A DNA stretch of 64,000 nt from an uncultured Bacteroidia bacterium (GTDB taxonomy: Bacteria; Bacteroidota; Bacteroidia; NS11-12g; UBA9320): positions 1 to 64,000 of the forward strand of contig CAJQIC010000030.1 of assembly GCA_905478335.1 (NCBI GenBank), in the 5' to 3' direction. The position numbers and the translations under genes are program-made. Below are positions 53,306 through 62,642 of this stretch, one piece after another. Under the pieces are notes generated by a model. The model was not told the DNA's origin. It saw nothing but the letters and a program-made list of their open reading frames with translations, and searched no databases. Position 1 is the first letter of the stretch, and every line of letters begins with the position of its first letter.

Positions 53306-54352
53306 CTACATCAAGACACCATTAACTGGCTTAATTGGTTCTGGTAAATCCTTTTCGCCTACCATTTCTAACAGGTCAATTTCGATCGTTCGGCATAATG
53401 CCAACATGGGTATATCGTTACCCAAGCCCTCAAACGGGTTTTCGGAATAATCCCCTATTAACTCCATCATAAGAAATACCCAACCAATAATTATCGAAAA
53501 CGGAATAGACAGCCACGCTCCCCATTCTGTTAAATCATGGAATACGGATACCATCCCGAATGGTAACAAAAAAATGAACAAGCCCACAAACACCAAACTC
53601 ATACTGCCGTATTGTCTTGGGAGAGGAAACTTCTTAATTCGCTCTGCCTTGCCTTGATGCCTATAAAAATCGTTTAGAATACCTTGCAGCTCCATATGAC
53701 GGAAATCGTCAATCAAGTTTTGACTTCTGAATTCCTTCAAATCCTGTGATTGCTGATCAATAATTTGTGTTGCTGTGTTTTGACTATTGATTAAACGGTC
53801 TACCTCTTCTTTCGGCAGGCATCGAGGTAATTCGAATGCAGTAACATCGTCGCCGTACAAGCCAATGCCATAGGTTTTAAAAGATGATTTCGTTTTTCTT
53901 CTTACCATACGACCTTGGTTGATATGCTCCCATGATGTTGGTATCAGTAACTGACTTCTGAGCGAATAGAGCCAAGCAATGTGCCTATATACTAGTCGTT
54001 TATGGATGCCTGTTATCATTTCTTCTGATGCTTCTTCGTCTCGAAACTGGTTAGAGACAAAACCTCTGACACTTGCTCCCCACATCCGACTGCTATTCAC
54101 AATAGCACCCCAAATTTTTCTGGCTTCCCAAAGTCTATCATATGAACTGTTGTTCTTAAATCCGACATAAAATGCTACCGCTGTACCCACAAGCGATACT
54201 GGTAACCACGGAACCTCAAACGAATAAATGTCTTTGCCGTGAAGGTATTCTATAAACAATGGAACTATTGTAGCCCAAACGGCTAGCCAAATTATGTGGC
54301 CACCGGAAAAATTCATTACACCTTTAAACGTAAAGTTCTTTTTAACGTACAT
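53306..54352 (-). CDS. Bestrophin family (UPF0187) membrane protein
   Basis: The 348-residue protein has four hydrophobic segments and the bestrophin hallmarks: FYVGFKNNSSYDRLWEARKIWGAIVNSSR near residue 60-90, then GLFIFLLPFGMVSVFHDLTEWGAWLSIPFSIIIGWVFLMMELIG, and NPFEGLGNDIPMLALCRTIE (the conserved NPFExxxNDxP motif). Bestrophins are chloride channels in eukaryotes; bacterial homologues conduct ions and may be cation-selective. It starts five bases after the stop of the T9SS propeller protein and may be cotranscribed with it. Confidence 0.92.
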   Translation of the reverse strand: MYVKKNFTFKGVMNFSGGHIIWLAVWATIVPLFIEYLHGKDIYSFEVPWLPVSLVGTAVAFYVGFKNNSSYDRLWEARKIWGAIVNSSRMWGASVRGFVSNQFRDEEASEEMITGIHKRLVYRHIAWLYSLRSQLLIPTSWEHINQGRMVRRKTKSSFKTYGIGLYGDDVTAFELPRCLPKEEVDRLINSQNTATQIIDQQSQDLKEFRSQNLIDDFRHMELQGILNDFYRHQGKAERIKKFPLPRQYGSMSLVFVGLFIFLLPFGMVSVFHDLTEWGAWLSIPFSIIIGWVFLMMELIGDYSENPFEGLGNDIPMLALCRTIEIDLLEMVGEKDLPEPIKPVNGVLM

Positions 54353-54357
54353 GCTAG

Positions 54358-57300
54358 TTATTCAACAATTAATTTTCTGGATAATGAGCCTTTTTGTGTA
54401 GTAAGCTCAAGTATATAAATGCCTGCTTTTAGGTTAGATTGAACCGTTATGTTTCTTCCCGTAATATCAGTCTGATTCAAAACAACTTGTCCAAGTTGGT
54501 CATAAATGATGAGGTTTCCATCCAAACACACTTCATCTAATTCAATCACAAATGTGCCGTCATTCGGATTCGGATATAGTGCTCCGGTAATACTTTTGAC
54601 ATCAACCACATTGCTTAGAGTGTCTTTAGAAACAATTACGGTATAATCTTCTACCTCACCTGCATCGAAACCACATGGATCCACTTCGTTAGAACCATAC
54701 CTGCACACTACGCGTAGTCTTAACTCTTTATCTAAAACGACATCATTTGGTATGGTAAAGGTCCCAATACTTGCATGGCTCCCGTCAATTTTTCCCATAT
54801 TTAACCGTTCATCGTTATCGAATTCTGCATCTAAGTTGTAATCAATCCATGCTTCAACTTTGTTCAGTTCAAAGTGATAGTTAAGTTCCATTTGGAGTGC
54901 ATAGGTTTGGTTTTGCATTAAGTGTACAATACTGTCTGTATAATCACCATAGTATTCCTGATCTGTCGAGTTGGACAGTCCCTCTAAACTTACATTCTTA
55001 ATCCAATCAGCTCCAGTACCAGATGCTCCTCTTCCTTCGCAATACACAAATGGACGAACGGTATAGTGATATCTATACGAGTGTGTTACTTCACCGTTGT
55101 TTGATTCCACGACCAAGTTGAAGTACATATTGTCACCAGCTTCTTCACTGGGTATTCCTTGCTTAGACTTCCAAATATTGCCTGATGTATTTTCAAATTC
55201 TATTTCGTTGTTCAAACTGATGTTGTTTTTTGACCAAAACACTTTGGCGTTTTTAACGCCATTCTTTGATTCAATTTCTATAGTCACAAATTGGTCTAAC
55301 CCTTTTCGTGGCTTTCTATCGGAAGCGGTTTCCGTTGTACTTACCTGCAAGATTCTAGGATATGTGGCTTTCCCTATTGTCGTATTTTCCCATAAGCCAC
55401 GTCCCCACGAAGCAGCACGCAGCGTATTACTTCCATGATGTATTTCTAAGTCTTTAACTGTAACGTTTGGCAATTGATCATTGTATAAGGTCCAGGTTGT
55501 GGCGTTCATACTTTTATAGTAGACACCAATCTCGCCACCTACATAAATGTATGACGAATCTGACTGATCCATAGTTACCGTGCGTAATGGCATATCACCC
55601 AAGTTGTAGGTGATATTCTTCCAAGTGTTACCTAGGTCGTGAGAAACAAATACTTTTTGATTGTCTCTTTGATGACGGTTATACGTAACAACAAGTGTAC
55701 TGTCTTTCAACGGGTGAAAGGCAATGTCCGTAACACTATAATTAGGCAAGTTTGAGCGAATATCCGTCCATGTTTTTCCGCCATCTTGTGTAAGCCGAAT
55801 AGCCGAATTACGAGACACGGCTATAATATCAGAATTGTTTTGTGCTATGTCCGCATCCTTTATCAATCCGATTCCCGGAAAGCTGAAAAATTCCCAAGAC
55901 AAACCAAAATCTTCACTTACATAAATAGTGTCAGAGAAGTGGTACAACTTCAAATGATTTAAAGGGTCTAGAAGCAGCGGAGCTTCCCAATCTGCTTTGC
56001 CTGAACCACTCCGTGGATTACCAACGGCCGTTCTTGTTTGCCCCCCATTCCGCGTAATGTTTCTTGAGCCATATTGCCAACTTCCAATCAGCCAATCACT
56101 ATTTAGTGAATGAACAATGCCCTCCATTCCATCACCACCATTCCATTCTATCCAACCTGATTCTTTCAAGATACTTGTTCCATTGTCTTGCGACCCAGCG
56201 ATATTCAAATGAATATTTGATTGGCTTAGTCCAACGGCATAAAACTCACGAATGGCTGTTCCATCGTTCAGCCTTGTCCATGTTTGGCCATTGTCAGAGC
56301 TTTTAGCCAAGTACCCGTCTGTTCCTAGATAGAATACGCCGGCAATACATTCAGCAGTCCGTATATCGGCGTGTACATATGCAGCATTTCTGTTGCTCCA
56401 CTTGGTAACCTGTTTAAATGTTTGTCCTTCATCAGTGCTTGCTTCTGTATCTACATAACCATAGATCATATTCTTTACATCTAGATCCGAAACAGCAAAT
56501 CCAAGACAACTTTCATCTGGGTTAGACAAAAACGTAAAAAACGCGCCTTGATTTTTAGACCTCCAAACTCCATTGGTTGAAGCCACATACACATTATTTG
56601 GTGCGCTAGGCGAAACGGCGATATGCAGTTTTGCATTGTTGTTGTTTGAGATGAGTGCCGAGTTGTTCCAGGTTTTACCCGTGTCGTTTGAGTATTTTAG
56701 GTAATTTCTATCCGATTGATAGTTGTCGTAAGCATAAATGCGTGCAGGGTTTGTTGGGTGAAATTCCATGTCTGTATTCCTTCCAGAGAATACAAGCGTC
56801 CACGTTTGTAAATTGTCTTTCGACAAGTACATTCCATTGGATGTTCCTATGTATATTATTCCCTTTCGTGTTGGGTGAAACGCAATTTTATAAATTCTTT
56901 GGTTTCTACCTAAACCACCAAAAGAGGCCGCAATCGGATTGAATTTGGTTTCAATCCACGTTGTTCCACCATCACTTGATCGAAAAAGACCATGGGTGTT
57001 GGCATTGCCCCCTTGTCGAACAGCGATTAAAATGTCGTTATTATCGGCTGGGTTAACGGTTAAAGATTCTACCCCAGAAACCACCAAAGTATCCGTTGTA
57101 TTTTCCCAGTTTTTGCCACCATCTGATGTTCTCCAAAAACCACCGCTTCTTGACCCAAGAAATATTTGGTCTGTATTTGCTGGGTTTACCCAAAACGTCT
57201 CAACGCGCCCAATCCCAGGTGAATAATGAGAAGTAATATTGTTGGCATCCCAAGGTCCAAGTTCTTCCCATCCATTTTCGAGGGCTTTACTATGTTTGTT

Positions 57301-57603
57301 AACGCGCCCGTTTGATAAATTTCGATAACTTTCAATGGCCCCAAGATCATAGGCATTTAGTCTATTTCCTGTAGGGAAATATTTGCTCTCGTTTTCGTTT
57401 TTCCAACGTTGATACCCTTTCCAACCGCTGCCTTTACCGGTACCATTTTTATCGAAATAAGCCTCCGCGGAATCAACAACTTCGTAGAAATTGTAGTTGA
57501 TGTCGTCCATCATCCATTTGTATGATTTCTCTTGGCCAAAAGCCATTGTCGTAAATAATGATATACATACGACAGCAAAAAAATTAAAACTCCTTTTATA
57601 CAT
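54358..57603 (-). CDS. T9SS-sorted sortilin/VPS10-type propeller protein with GEVED domain
   Basis: ATG at 57603 gives a signal peptide (MYKRSFNFFAVVCISLFTTM, cleavage near AFG-QEK). The 1081-residue protein is dominated by a ten-blade-like propeller (about 130-700) with BNR/Asp-box repeats SxDxGxTW such as RTSDGGKNWEN, RSSDGGTTWIE, SSDNGQTWTR, SEDFGLSWEF and SHDLGNTWKN. A GEVED domain (DPCGFDAGEVEDYTVIVS) and a type A T9SS sorting domain (LYPNPNDGTFVIELDE, LKAGIYILELTTQKGSLSRK) follow. Substrate or ligand is unknown. A TACATTTG promoter sits six bases before the start codon. Confidence 0.9.
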   Translation of the reverse strand: MYKRSFNFFAVVCISLFTTMAFGQEKSYKWMMDDINYNFYEVVDSAEAYFDKNGTGKGSGWKGYQRWKNENESKYFPTGNRLNAYDLGAIESYRNLSNGRVNKHSKALENGWEELGPWDANNITSHYSPGIGRVETFWVNPANTDQIFLGSRSGGFWRTSDGGKNWENTTDTLVVSGVESLTVNPADNNDILIAVRQGGNANTHGLFRSSDGGTTWIETKFNPIAASFGGLGRNQRIYKIAFHPTRKGIIYIGTSNGMYLSKDNLQTWTLVFSGRNTDMEFHPTNPARIYAYDNYQSDRNYLKYSNDTGKTWNNSALISNNNNAKLHIAVSPSAPNNVYVASTNGVWRSKNQGAFFTFLSNPDESCLGFAVSDLDVKNMIYGYVDTEASTDEGQTFKQVTKWSNRNAAYVHADIRTAECIAGVFYLGTDGYLAKSSDNGQTWTRLNDGTAIREFYAVGLSQSNIHLNIAGSQDNGTSILKESGWIEWNGGDGMEGIVHSLNSDWLIGSWQYGSRNITRNGGQTRTAVGNPRSGSGKADWEAPLLLDPLNHLKLYHFSDTIYVSEDFGLSWEFFSFPGIGLIKDADIAQNNSDIIAVSRNSAIRLTQDGGKTWTDIRSNLPNYSVTDIAFHPLKDSTLVVTYNRHQRDNQKVFVSHDLGNTWKNITYNLGDMPLRTVTMDQSDSSYIYVGGEIGVYYKSMNATTWTLYNDQLPNVTVKDLEIHHGSNTLRAASWGRGLWENTTIGKATYPRILQVSTTETASDRKPRKGLDQFVTIEIESKNGVKNAKVFWSKNNISLNNEIEFENTSGNIWKSKQGIPSEEAGDNMYFNLVVESNNGEVTHSYRYHYTVRPFVYCEGRGASGTGADWIKNVSLEGLSNSTDQEYYGDYTDSIVHLMQNQTYALQMELNYHFELNKVEAWIDYNLDAEFDNDERLNMGKIDGSHASIGTFTIPNDVVLDKELRLRVVCRYGSNEVDPCGFDAGEVEDYTVIVSKDTLSNVVDVKSITGALYPNPNDGTFVIELDEVCLDGNLIIYDQLGQVVLNQTDITGRNITVQSNLKAGIYILELTTQKGSLSRKLIVE

Positions 57604-57609
57604 AGTATT

Positions 57610-57617
57610 CAAATGTA
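57610..57617 (-). promoter_or_regulatory. -7 element (TACATTTG) directly before the sortilin-like gene
   Basis: TACATTTG followed by AATACT and the ATG at 57603, a very short or absent leader; an in-frame TTG at 57612 overlaps the promoter element and is rejected. Confidence 0.5.
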
Positions 57618-57637
57618 ATTCATCTATAGTTAACGGA

Positions 57638-58930
57638 TTATCCCAAGCCGATTTTGTAAGTGTCTAATGCCCGTTTCCTTGCCATTTTATGATCTACCAT
57701 TGGTTCTGGGTATTGTTCTGTTGCTAGTTCAGGAACCCACTGTTTGACATAGGCCCATTGACCGTCAAACTTTTTAAGTTGTTCCGTCGGGTTAAATATT
57801 CTAAAATACGGTGCAGCATCACAACCGGTGCCCGCTGCCCACTGCCAGTTTCCGTTGTTTGATGACAGCTCAAAATCGAGTAGTTTAATTGCAAAATAGG
57901 CCTCCCCCCAACGCCAATCAATTAGCAAATGCTTACACAAAAAGCTAGCCGTGACCATGCGCACTCGGTTGTGCATATAGCCAGTCGCATTTAGCTGTCG
58001 CATCCCTGCATCAACCATTGGATATCCAGTATTACCCGAGCACCATTTCTCAAATTCATCGGTGTCGTTTCGCCATTCAATGCCGTCATATTTTCTTTTA
58101 AAGTTATGTTCGACAACGTCAGGAAAGTGATACATAATTTGCATAAAAAACTCACGCCATATGAGTTCAGATACAAAAACCGCGTTGTCTTTTACTTTGC
58201 TCAATATGGTTCTAATACCAACGGTTCCAAAACGTAAGTGCGGGCTTAAATAGCTTGTTTTATCAATGGCCGGTAAATCTCTATTCACAGCATAATCTCC
58301 TAAATCACTAATATTAAATGATTTAACCTCTATTGTGGACTTTTCAAAACCCATTTCCTTAAGTGAAAGCAGTCTTCCTTTTGACTTATACCAATTTGAT
58401 TTAGGTGGGTTGAAAACCGGTTCAACTGCATTTAAATCTATGTGTTGAAGCCACTTGTTTTTGAATGGTGTGTATACGGTATAAGGTTTGCCATCCGCCT
58501 TAACCACTTCACTTTTTTCCACCATAACTTGATCCTTGTATGATTTGAAGGCGATGTTTTTGGTTTGAAGCAAGGTTTCAATTTGTTCATCTCGCTGTAT
58601 CCCGTACGGCTCGTAATCGTGATTTGCATATACCTCAGCAACTTCCCATTCCGTTAACAATGATTTGAAAACATCTAATGGATTCCCATTACACATGATC
58701 AAACCAGATTGAACTTTGTCTAATTGTTGATCCATGTCGACCAAACAATCATGTATAAAAGATACACGCGCATCGCTGGGATCGAGCTCATTGAGGATTT
58801 CATCGTCAAAAATAAATATGGGAACAACCGGATATCCAGAACACAAAGCCTTGGACAATCCAACATTATCTTCAAGCCGTAAATCACGACGAAACCAAAA
58901 TAACGCAACTGGATTTTCTTGAATAGACAT
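57638..58930 (-). CDS. Deoxyribodipyrimidine photolyase / cryptochrome
   Basis: The enzyme repairs cyclobutane pyrimidine dimers using blue light and FAD. The 430-residue protein has the N-terminal alpha/beta domain (LFWFRRDLRLEDNVGLSKAL) and the helical FAD-binding domain with YPMVDAGMRQL, GYMHNRVRMVTASFL, DWRWGEAYFA and GNWQWAAGTGCDAAPYFRIFNP. The tryptophan-rich segments for electron transfer are present. It could alternatively be a cryptochrome acting as a light sensor. It lies 43 bases downstream of cphA in the same direction, so it might be on the cphA transcript. Confidence 0.94.
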   Translation of the reverse strand: MSIQENPVALFWFRRDLRLEDNVGLSKALCSGYPVVPIFIFDDEILNELDPSDARVSFIHDCLVDMDQQLDKVQSGLIMCNGNPLDVFKSLLTEWEVAEVYANHDYEPYGIQRDEQIETLLQTKNIAFKSYKDQVMVEKSEVVKADGKPYTVYTPFKNKWLQHIDLNAVEPVFNPPKSNWYKSKGRLLSLKEMGFEKSTIEVKSFNISDLGDYAVNRDLPAIDKTSYLSPHLRFGTVGIRTILSKVKDNAVFVSELIWREFFMQIMYHFPDVVEHNFKRKYDGIEWRNDTDEFEKWCSGNTGYPMVDAGMRQLNATGYMHNRVRMVTASFLCKHLLIDWRWGEAYFAIKLLDFELSSNNGNWQWAAGTGCDAAPYFRIFNPTEQLKKFDGQWAYVKQWVPELATEQYPEPMVDHKMARKRALDTYKIGLG

Positions 58931-58973
58931 TCTCTGTTTAATAACAGATAAAGTCCATTTCCGTTTGCGACAA

Positions 58974-61628
58974 TTACATTTGGTTTGGAATCTGTTCTGT
59001 AGAGAATTCGTATAACCGATCCGACTCCTCTTCTTTTAGTCTTTTTACTAATTCTAAGGCATCTGGAACCACGTCGCTACATAGCACAATTAAGGCTCCA
59101 TCAACTGCATTATCTACAGCGTGTTTTATCGCTTCTGCTTCAGAAGGTATAATCGTCGTTTTGATGTTTGGATCATGCATTTTTATGCCGTCGTCTAACA
59201 TCTTAATCAATTCTTCTTCTGTTTTGCCTCGCAAGCGTTTGTCCTGACGAATAATTATTTCGTCAAACATTTCAGCCGCAATGCTCCCCATTTCGTTATT
59301 GTCTTCCACTCGTCTATCGCCTATACCAGCAATAATGCCGACTTTAACGGTGCAGTCTATGTTTTCAATGAACTGTTGTAGCGCTCTCATCCCAGCAGGG
59401 TTGTGCGCATAATCCAATAAAATCTTGAAATTCTTGAAGTTGAATAGGTTTAATCTTCCTGGGGTTTGGGTAGGTGATGGAATAAATGTTTCGACAGCCA
59501 TCTTGATATCCTCGTTGCTAAATCCTTGAATATGAGCCGTTAGTACCGATGGCAAAACATTCTGAATCATAAATTTCGCTTTGCCTCCATAAGTTAATGG
59601 AATATTTACGGCCTTTGCAATGCGCATTTTCCATTCACCACGGCAAATCGTGATATATCCGTTTTCATAAATTGCACACAAACCGTCCCGCTTTTGCATG
59701 GCTTTGATATGGATATTATCCTCATCCATTGAGAATAAGGCAACGTTGCAGTCTACCTTTTTTCTCATTTTGTACACCAAGTCATCATCCGCATTGAGTA
59801 TGGCATAACCATCAGGTAAAACTGTTTCTGGAATAACTCCTTTCACAGCAGCAAGTTGTTCAACCGTATGAATGCCCTTAAGACCAAGGTGGTCGGAAGC
59901 TACGTTTGTTACAATGCCCACGTCGCAATTTTTAAAACCTAAACCTGCACGCAGTAGCCCCCCTCTGGCCGACTCTAAAACGGCAAAGTTGACTGTTGGG
60001 TCTTTTAGAACAAATTCAGCGCTAGAAGGGCCCGTACAATCACCCTTCATAAGCAATCGGTTTTGTATATACACACCATCACTTGTTGTGTACCCTACTT
60101 TATACCCTTTCATTTTGGCCATATGTGCGATTAATCGCGTAGTGGTCGTTTTACCATTTGTGCCTGTCACAGCGATAATTGGAATTTTTGCATTTGAACC
60201 TGGAGGAAATAGTTTATCTATCACCGGTGCCGCAACGTTGCGTGGCAGCCCAGTGGTTGGGGCTAGATGCATTCTGAAACCAGGTCCGGCATTCACCTCT
60301 AAAACCGCACCACCAGTATCCGAAAGTGGTTCAGAAATGTCTGTGGTCATAATATCGATACCACAAATATCGAGGCCAATAATTTTTGAAATTCGCTCAG
60401 CCATAAAAACGTTTGCTGGGTGAACAACGTCTGTAACGTCCTCTGCCGTTCCACCTGTACTGAGGTTTGCTGTATCCTTTAGAATTAGCGTTTCACCATC
60501 GGCAATAACCGAATCTACCGTATATCCCTTTGATTTAATTAATGTCTCTGTAAGCTCATTCACTTTAATAGCGGTGAGCACTTTTTCGTGCCCATACCCA
60601 CGTCTTGGATCTTTATTGACTTCATCAATCAGCTCTTGAATGGTTGATTTTCCATCGCCAATAACATGCGCTGGTGTACGTTTTGCAGCGGCCACCAACT
60701 TATGATTGATTACAAGTAATCGATAGTCATCACCTACAACAAATTTTTCGACAATAACGGCACGCGACACCTTTTGGGCTTCTCGGAAGGCCACTAATGC
60801 ATCCTCATAGTTGTTTATGTTAACGGTTATGCCTCTACCATGGTTTCCGTCGATGGGTTTAACCACAAGCGGGAAACCCACATAACGGCAGGTGTCTTTT
60901 AAACTGCTTTCTCTGCGTATAATTTCTCCTCGCGGTACTTCAACTTCAGCTTGCTCCAGTAAGTATTTGGTGTCTTCTTTATCGCATGCTAACTCGACGG
61001 CAATGTTGCTTGTCTCGCTCGTAACCGTTGCTTGAATTCTTTTCTGGTTTGCGCCATAACCCAACTGGCACAGCGAGTATTTATTTAATCTAATCCATGG
61101 AATTCCGCGTTTTTCGGCTTCTTCTACAATTGAGCCAGTACTTGGCCCCAGCCTTTCGTTTTCCCGAAGTATCCGCATCTCTTGGATATCTTCTTCCATG
61201 TCATACGATTCTCCGCTAATGAGCGCTTCACATATACGCACGGCGGCTTTAGCCGCATAACGTCCGACGTTTTCTTCCATGTAGGCAAACACAACATTGT
61301 AGACGCCATCCTCACCATAACCTCGAGTCCTGCCAAATCCTACGTCCATTCCAGCTAGCGTTTGTATTTCAAGCGCGATGTGCTCAATAATGTGCCCCAT
61401 CCATGTGCCTTCTTCAACCCGTTGAAAAAACCCTCCTGGAGTACCTACCGAGCAACGATGCGCAAACATCGTCGGAAACATTTCCTTTAGCCTGTCTGAA
61501 AATCCTTCGATTTTATTAGACGGACTCTCTTCCATCTCTTGAAGGTCTAAGACCATGACTATAAGTTTATGTCTTCTTACCGACCAGTAATTTGGGCCGC
61601 GCATTGCTTTTATTTCTCTAATCTCCAT
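58974..61628 (-). CDS. cphA: Cyanophycin synthetase
   Basis: CphA elongates cyanophycin, a polymer of an aspartate backbone with arginine side chains, in the cytoplasm using ATP. The 884-residue protein has an N-terminal domain (1-165, with HRCSVGTPGGFFQRVEEGTW), an ATP-grasp domain (about 215-475, KPIDGNHGRGI, EVNAGPGFRMH) and a Mur-ligase-like domain from 485 with the P-loop GTNGKTTT (489-496), then SARGGLLRAGLGF and DYAHNPAGMRAL. All three regions of the family are intact. It is divergent from the cyanophycinase gene, with 145 bases between the starts. Confidence 0.97.
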   Translation of the reverse strand: MEIREIKAMRGPNYWSVRRHKLIVMVLDLQEMEESPSNKIEGFSDRLKEMFPTMFAHRCSVGTPGGFFQRVEEGTWMGHIIEHIALEIQTLAGMDVGFGRTRGYGEDGVYNVVFAYMEENVGRYAAKAAVRICEALISGESYDMEEDIQEMRILRENERLGPSTGSIVEEAEKRGIPWIRLNKYSLCQLGYGANQKRIQATVTSETSNIAVELACDKEDTKYLLEQAEVEVPRGEIIRRESSLKDTCRYVGFPLVVKPIDGNHGRGITVNINNYEDALVAFREAQKVSRAVIVEKFVVGDDYRLLVINHKLVAAAKRTPAHVIGDGKSTIQELIDEVNKDPRRGYGHEKVLTAIKVNELTETLIKSKGYTVDSVIADGETLILKDTANLSTGGTAEDVTDVVHPANVFMAERISKIIGLDICGIDIMTTDISEPLSDTGGAVLEVNAGPGFRMHLAPTTGLPRNVAAPVIDKLFPPGSNAKIPIIAVTGTNGKTTTTRLIAHMAKMKGYKVGYTTSDGVYIQNRLLMKGDCTGPSSAEFVLKDPTVNFAVLESARGGLLRAGLGFKNCDVGIVTNVASDHLGLKGIHTVEQLAAVKGVIPETVLPDGYAILNADDDLVYKMRKKVDCNVALFSMDEDNIHIKAMQKRDGLCAIYENGYITICRGEWKMRIAKAVNIPLTYGGKAKFMIQNVLPSVLTAHIQGFSNEDIKMAVETFIPSPTQTPGRLNLFNFKNFKILLDYAHNPAGMRALQQFIENIDCTVKVGIIAGIGDRRVEDNNEMGSIAAEMFDEIIIRQDKRLRGKTEEELIKMLDDGIKMHDPNIKTTIIPSEAEAIKHAVDNAVDGALIVLCSDVVPDALELVKRLKEEESDRLYEFSTEQIPNQM

Positions 61629-61773
61629 ATCCTTCTACTGTTTTGTGCTTGTAAATGTGCCCGAAAGCCACTAATGATGCAAAACAAGACGTTGTTGTTT
61701 ATGCTTGCTGTACAATAATAACTTTTTTAATAATTAATGAAATTATACTTTGTTTTATTTACAAATTTGCGGG

Positions 61774-62637
61774 ATGGCAAAAGGAACACTAATTCCAATT
61801 GGAGGCAATGAAGATAAGGGAGACGGTTTAACAGAAAACTACTCGTTAGACTTTATCGAACAGGGCATTTTATCGCATGTTGTTCGCGAATGCGGTGGCA
61901 TAGATTCGTTGATTGTGGTTATCCCAACAGCATCAAGTATTCCTGAGGAAGTAGGTGAAAACTACCTAGACGCTTTTCAAAAATTGGGTTGTACTAATGT
62001 TGTGGTTTTAGATATTCGAAAAAAAGAAGATTCCGAAACTGCACATGCAATCGACCTGATTTCTAGAGCCAATTGTGTCATGTTTTCTGGCGGAGATCAG
62101 TCAAAAATTGCAAAAAAAATTGGAGATACCGCCATCCATAAAATTCTAATGGATCGATATCGTGAAGATGAAGGTTTTGTAATTGCTGGAACTAGCGCTG
62201 GTGCTATGGCTATGTCGTCTGAAATGATTGCAGGAGGAAGCAGTACAGAAGCATTTATCAAAGGAGCCGTTAAAATGTACACCGGTTTAGGTCTTGCCCC
62301 AGGCATTATGTTCGACACCCACTTCATCATGCGTGGACGGTTTGGCAGAATCAGTGAAGCGGTTGCGAAGCATCCAGAATTAATTGGAATAGGTTTGGCA
62401 GAAGACACCGGTTTGGTCATTAAAAATGGCAACGACCTTAAGGTAATAGGGTCAGGAATGGTAATCGTTTTTGATGGAAGCAGTTTGGTTCACAACAACG
62501 AAAAAATATTAGAACCAGGCACACCAATGACCATTACCGACTTAAAAGTACACGTACTCTCAAATTCGGACAGATATTCACTGAAAGAGCGAAAAGTTAC
62601 TGTGCTGCCAATCGACGCTCCGTTCGAGTTCGACTGA
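61774..62637 (+). CDS. cphB: Cyanophycinase
   Basis: CphB cleaves cyanophycin to beta-Asp-Arg dipeptides. ATG at 61774 (MAKGTLIPIGG) is chosen over an upstream in-frame TTG at 61750. The 287-residue serine peptidase (S51 family) carries FSGGDQ (104-109), the nucleophile elbow GTSAGAMAMS with Ser141, and DTHFIMRGRFGRI. It is positioned divergently to cphA and convergently with iaaA (5-base gap). No strict consensus promoter is visible (TATACTTTG is close). Confidence 0.95.
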   Translation: MAKGTLIPIGGNEDKGDGLTENYSLDFIEQGILSHVVRECGGIDSLIVVIPTASSIPEEVGENYLDAFQKLGCTNVVVLDIRKKEDSETAHAIDLISRANCVMFSGGDQSKIAKKIGDTAIHKILMDRYREDEGFVIAGTSAGAMAMSSEMIAGGSSTEAFIKGAVKMYTGLGLAPGIMFDTHFIMRGRFGRISEAVAKHPELIGIGLAEDTGLVIKNGNDLKVIGSGMVIVFDGSSLVHNNEKILEPGTPMTITDLKVHVLSNSDRYSLKERKVTVLPIDAPFEFD

Positions 62638-62642
62638 TTTTT

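Noticed and set aside
59872-60423. A 183-codon open frame antisense to cphA
   Set aside because: It mirrors a conserved coding region, has no recognisable domain, and no ribosome binding or promoter signal; it is a by-product of the codon pattern of cphA.
61629-61773. A regulated divergent promoter between cphA and cphB
   Set aside because: The only close matches (TTGTTTTG for cphA, TATACTTTG for cphB) miss the consensus, so no specific promoter could be called.
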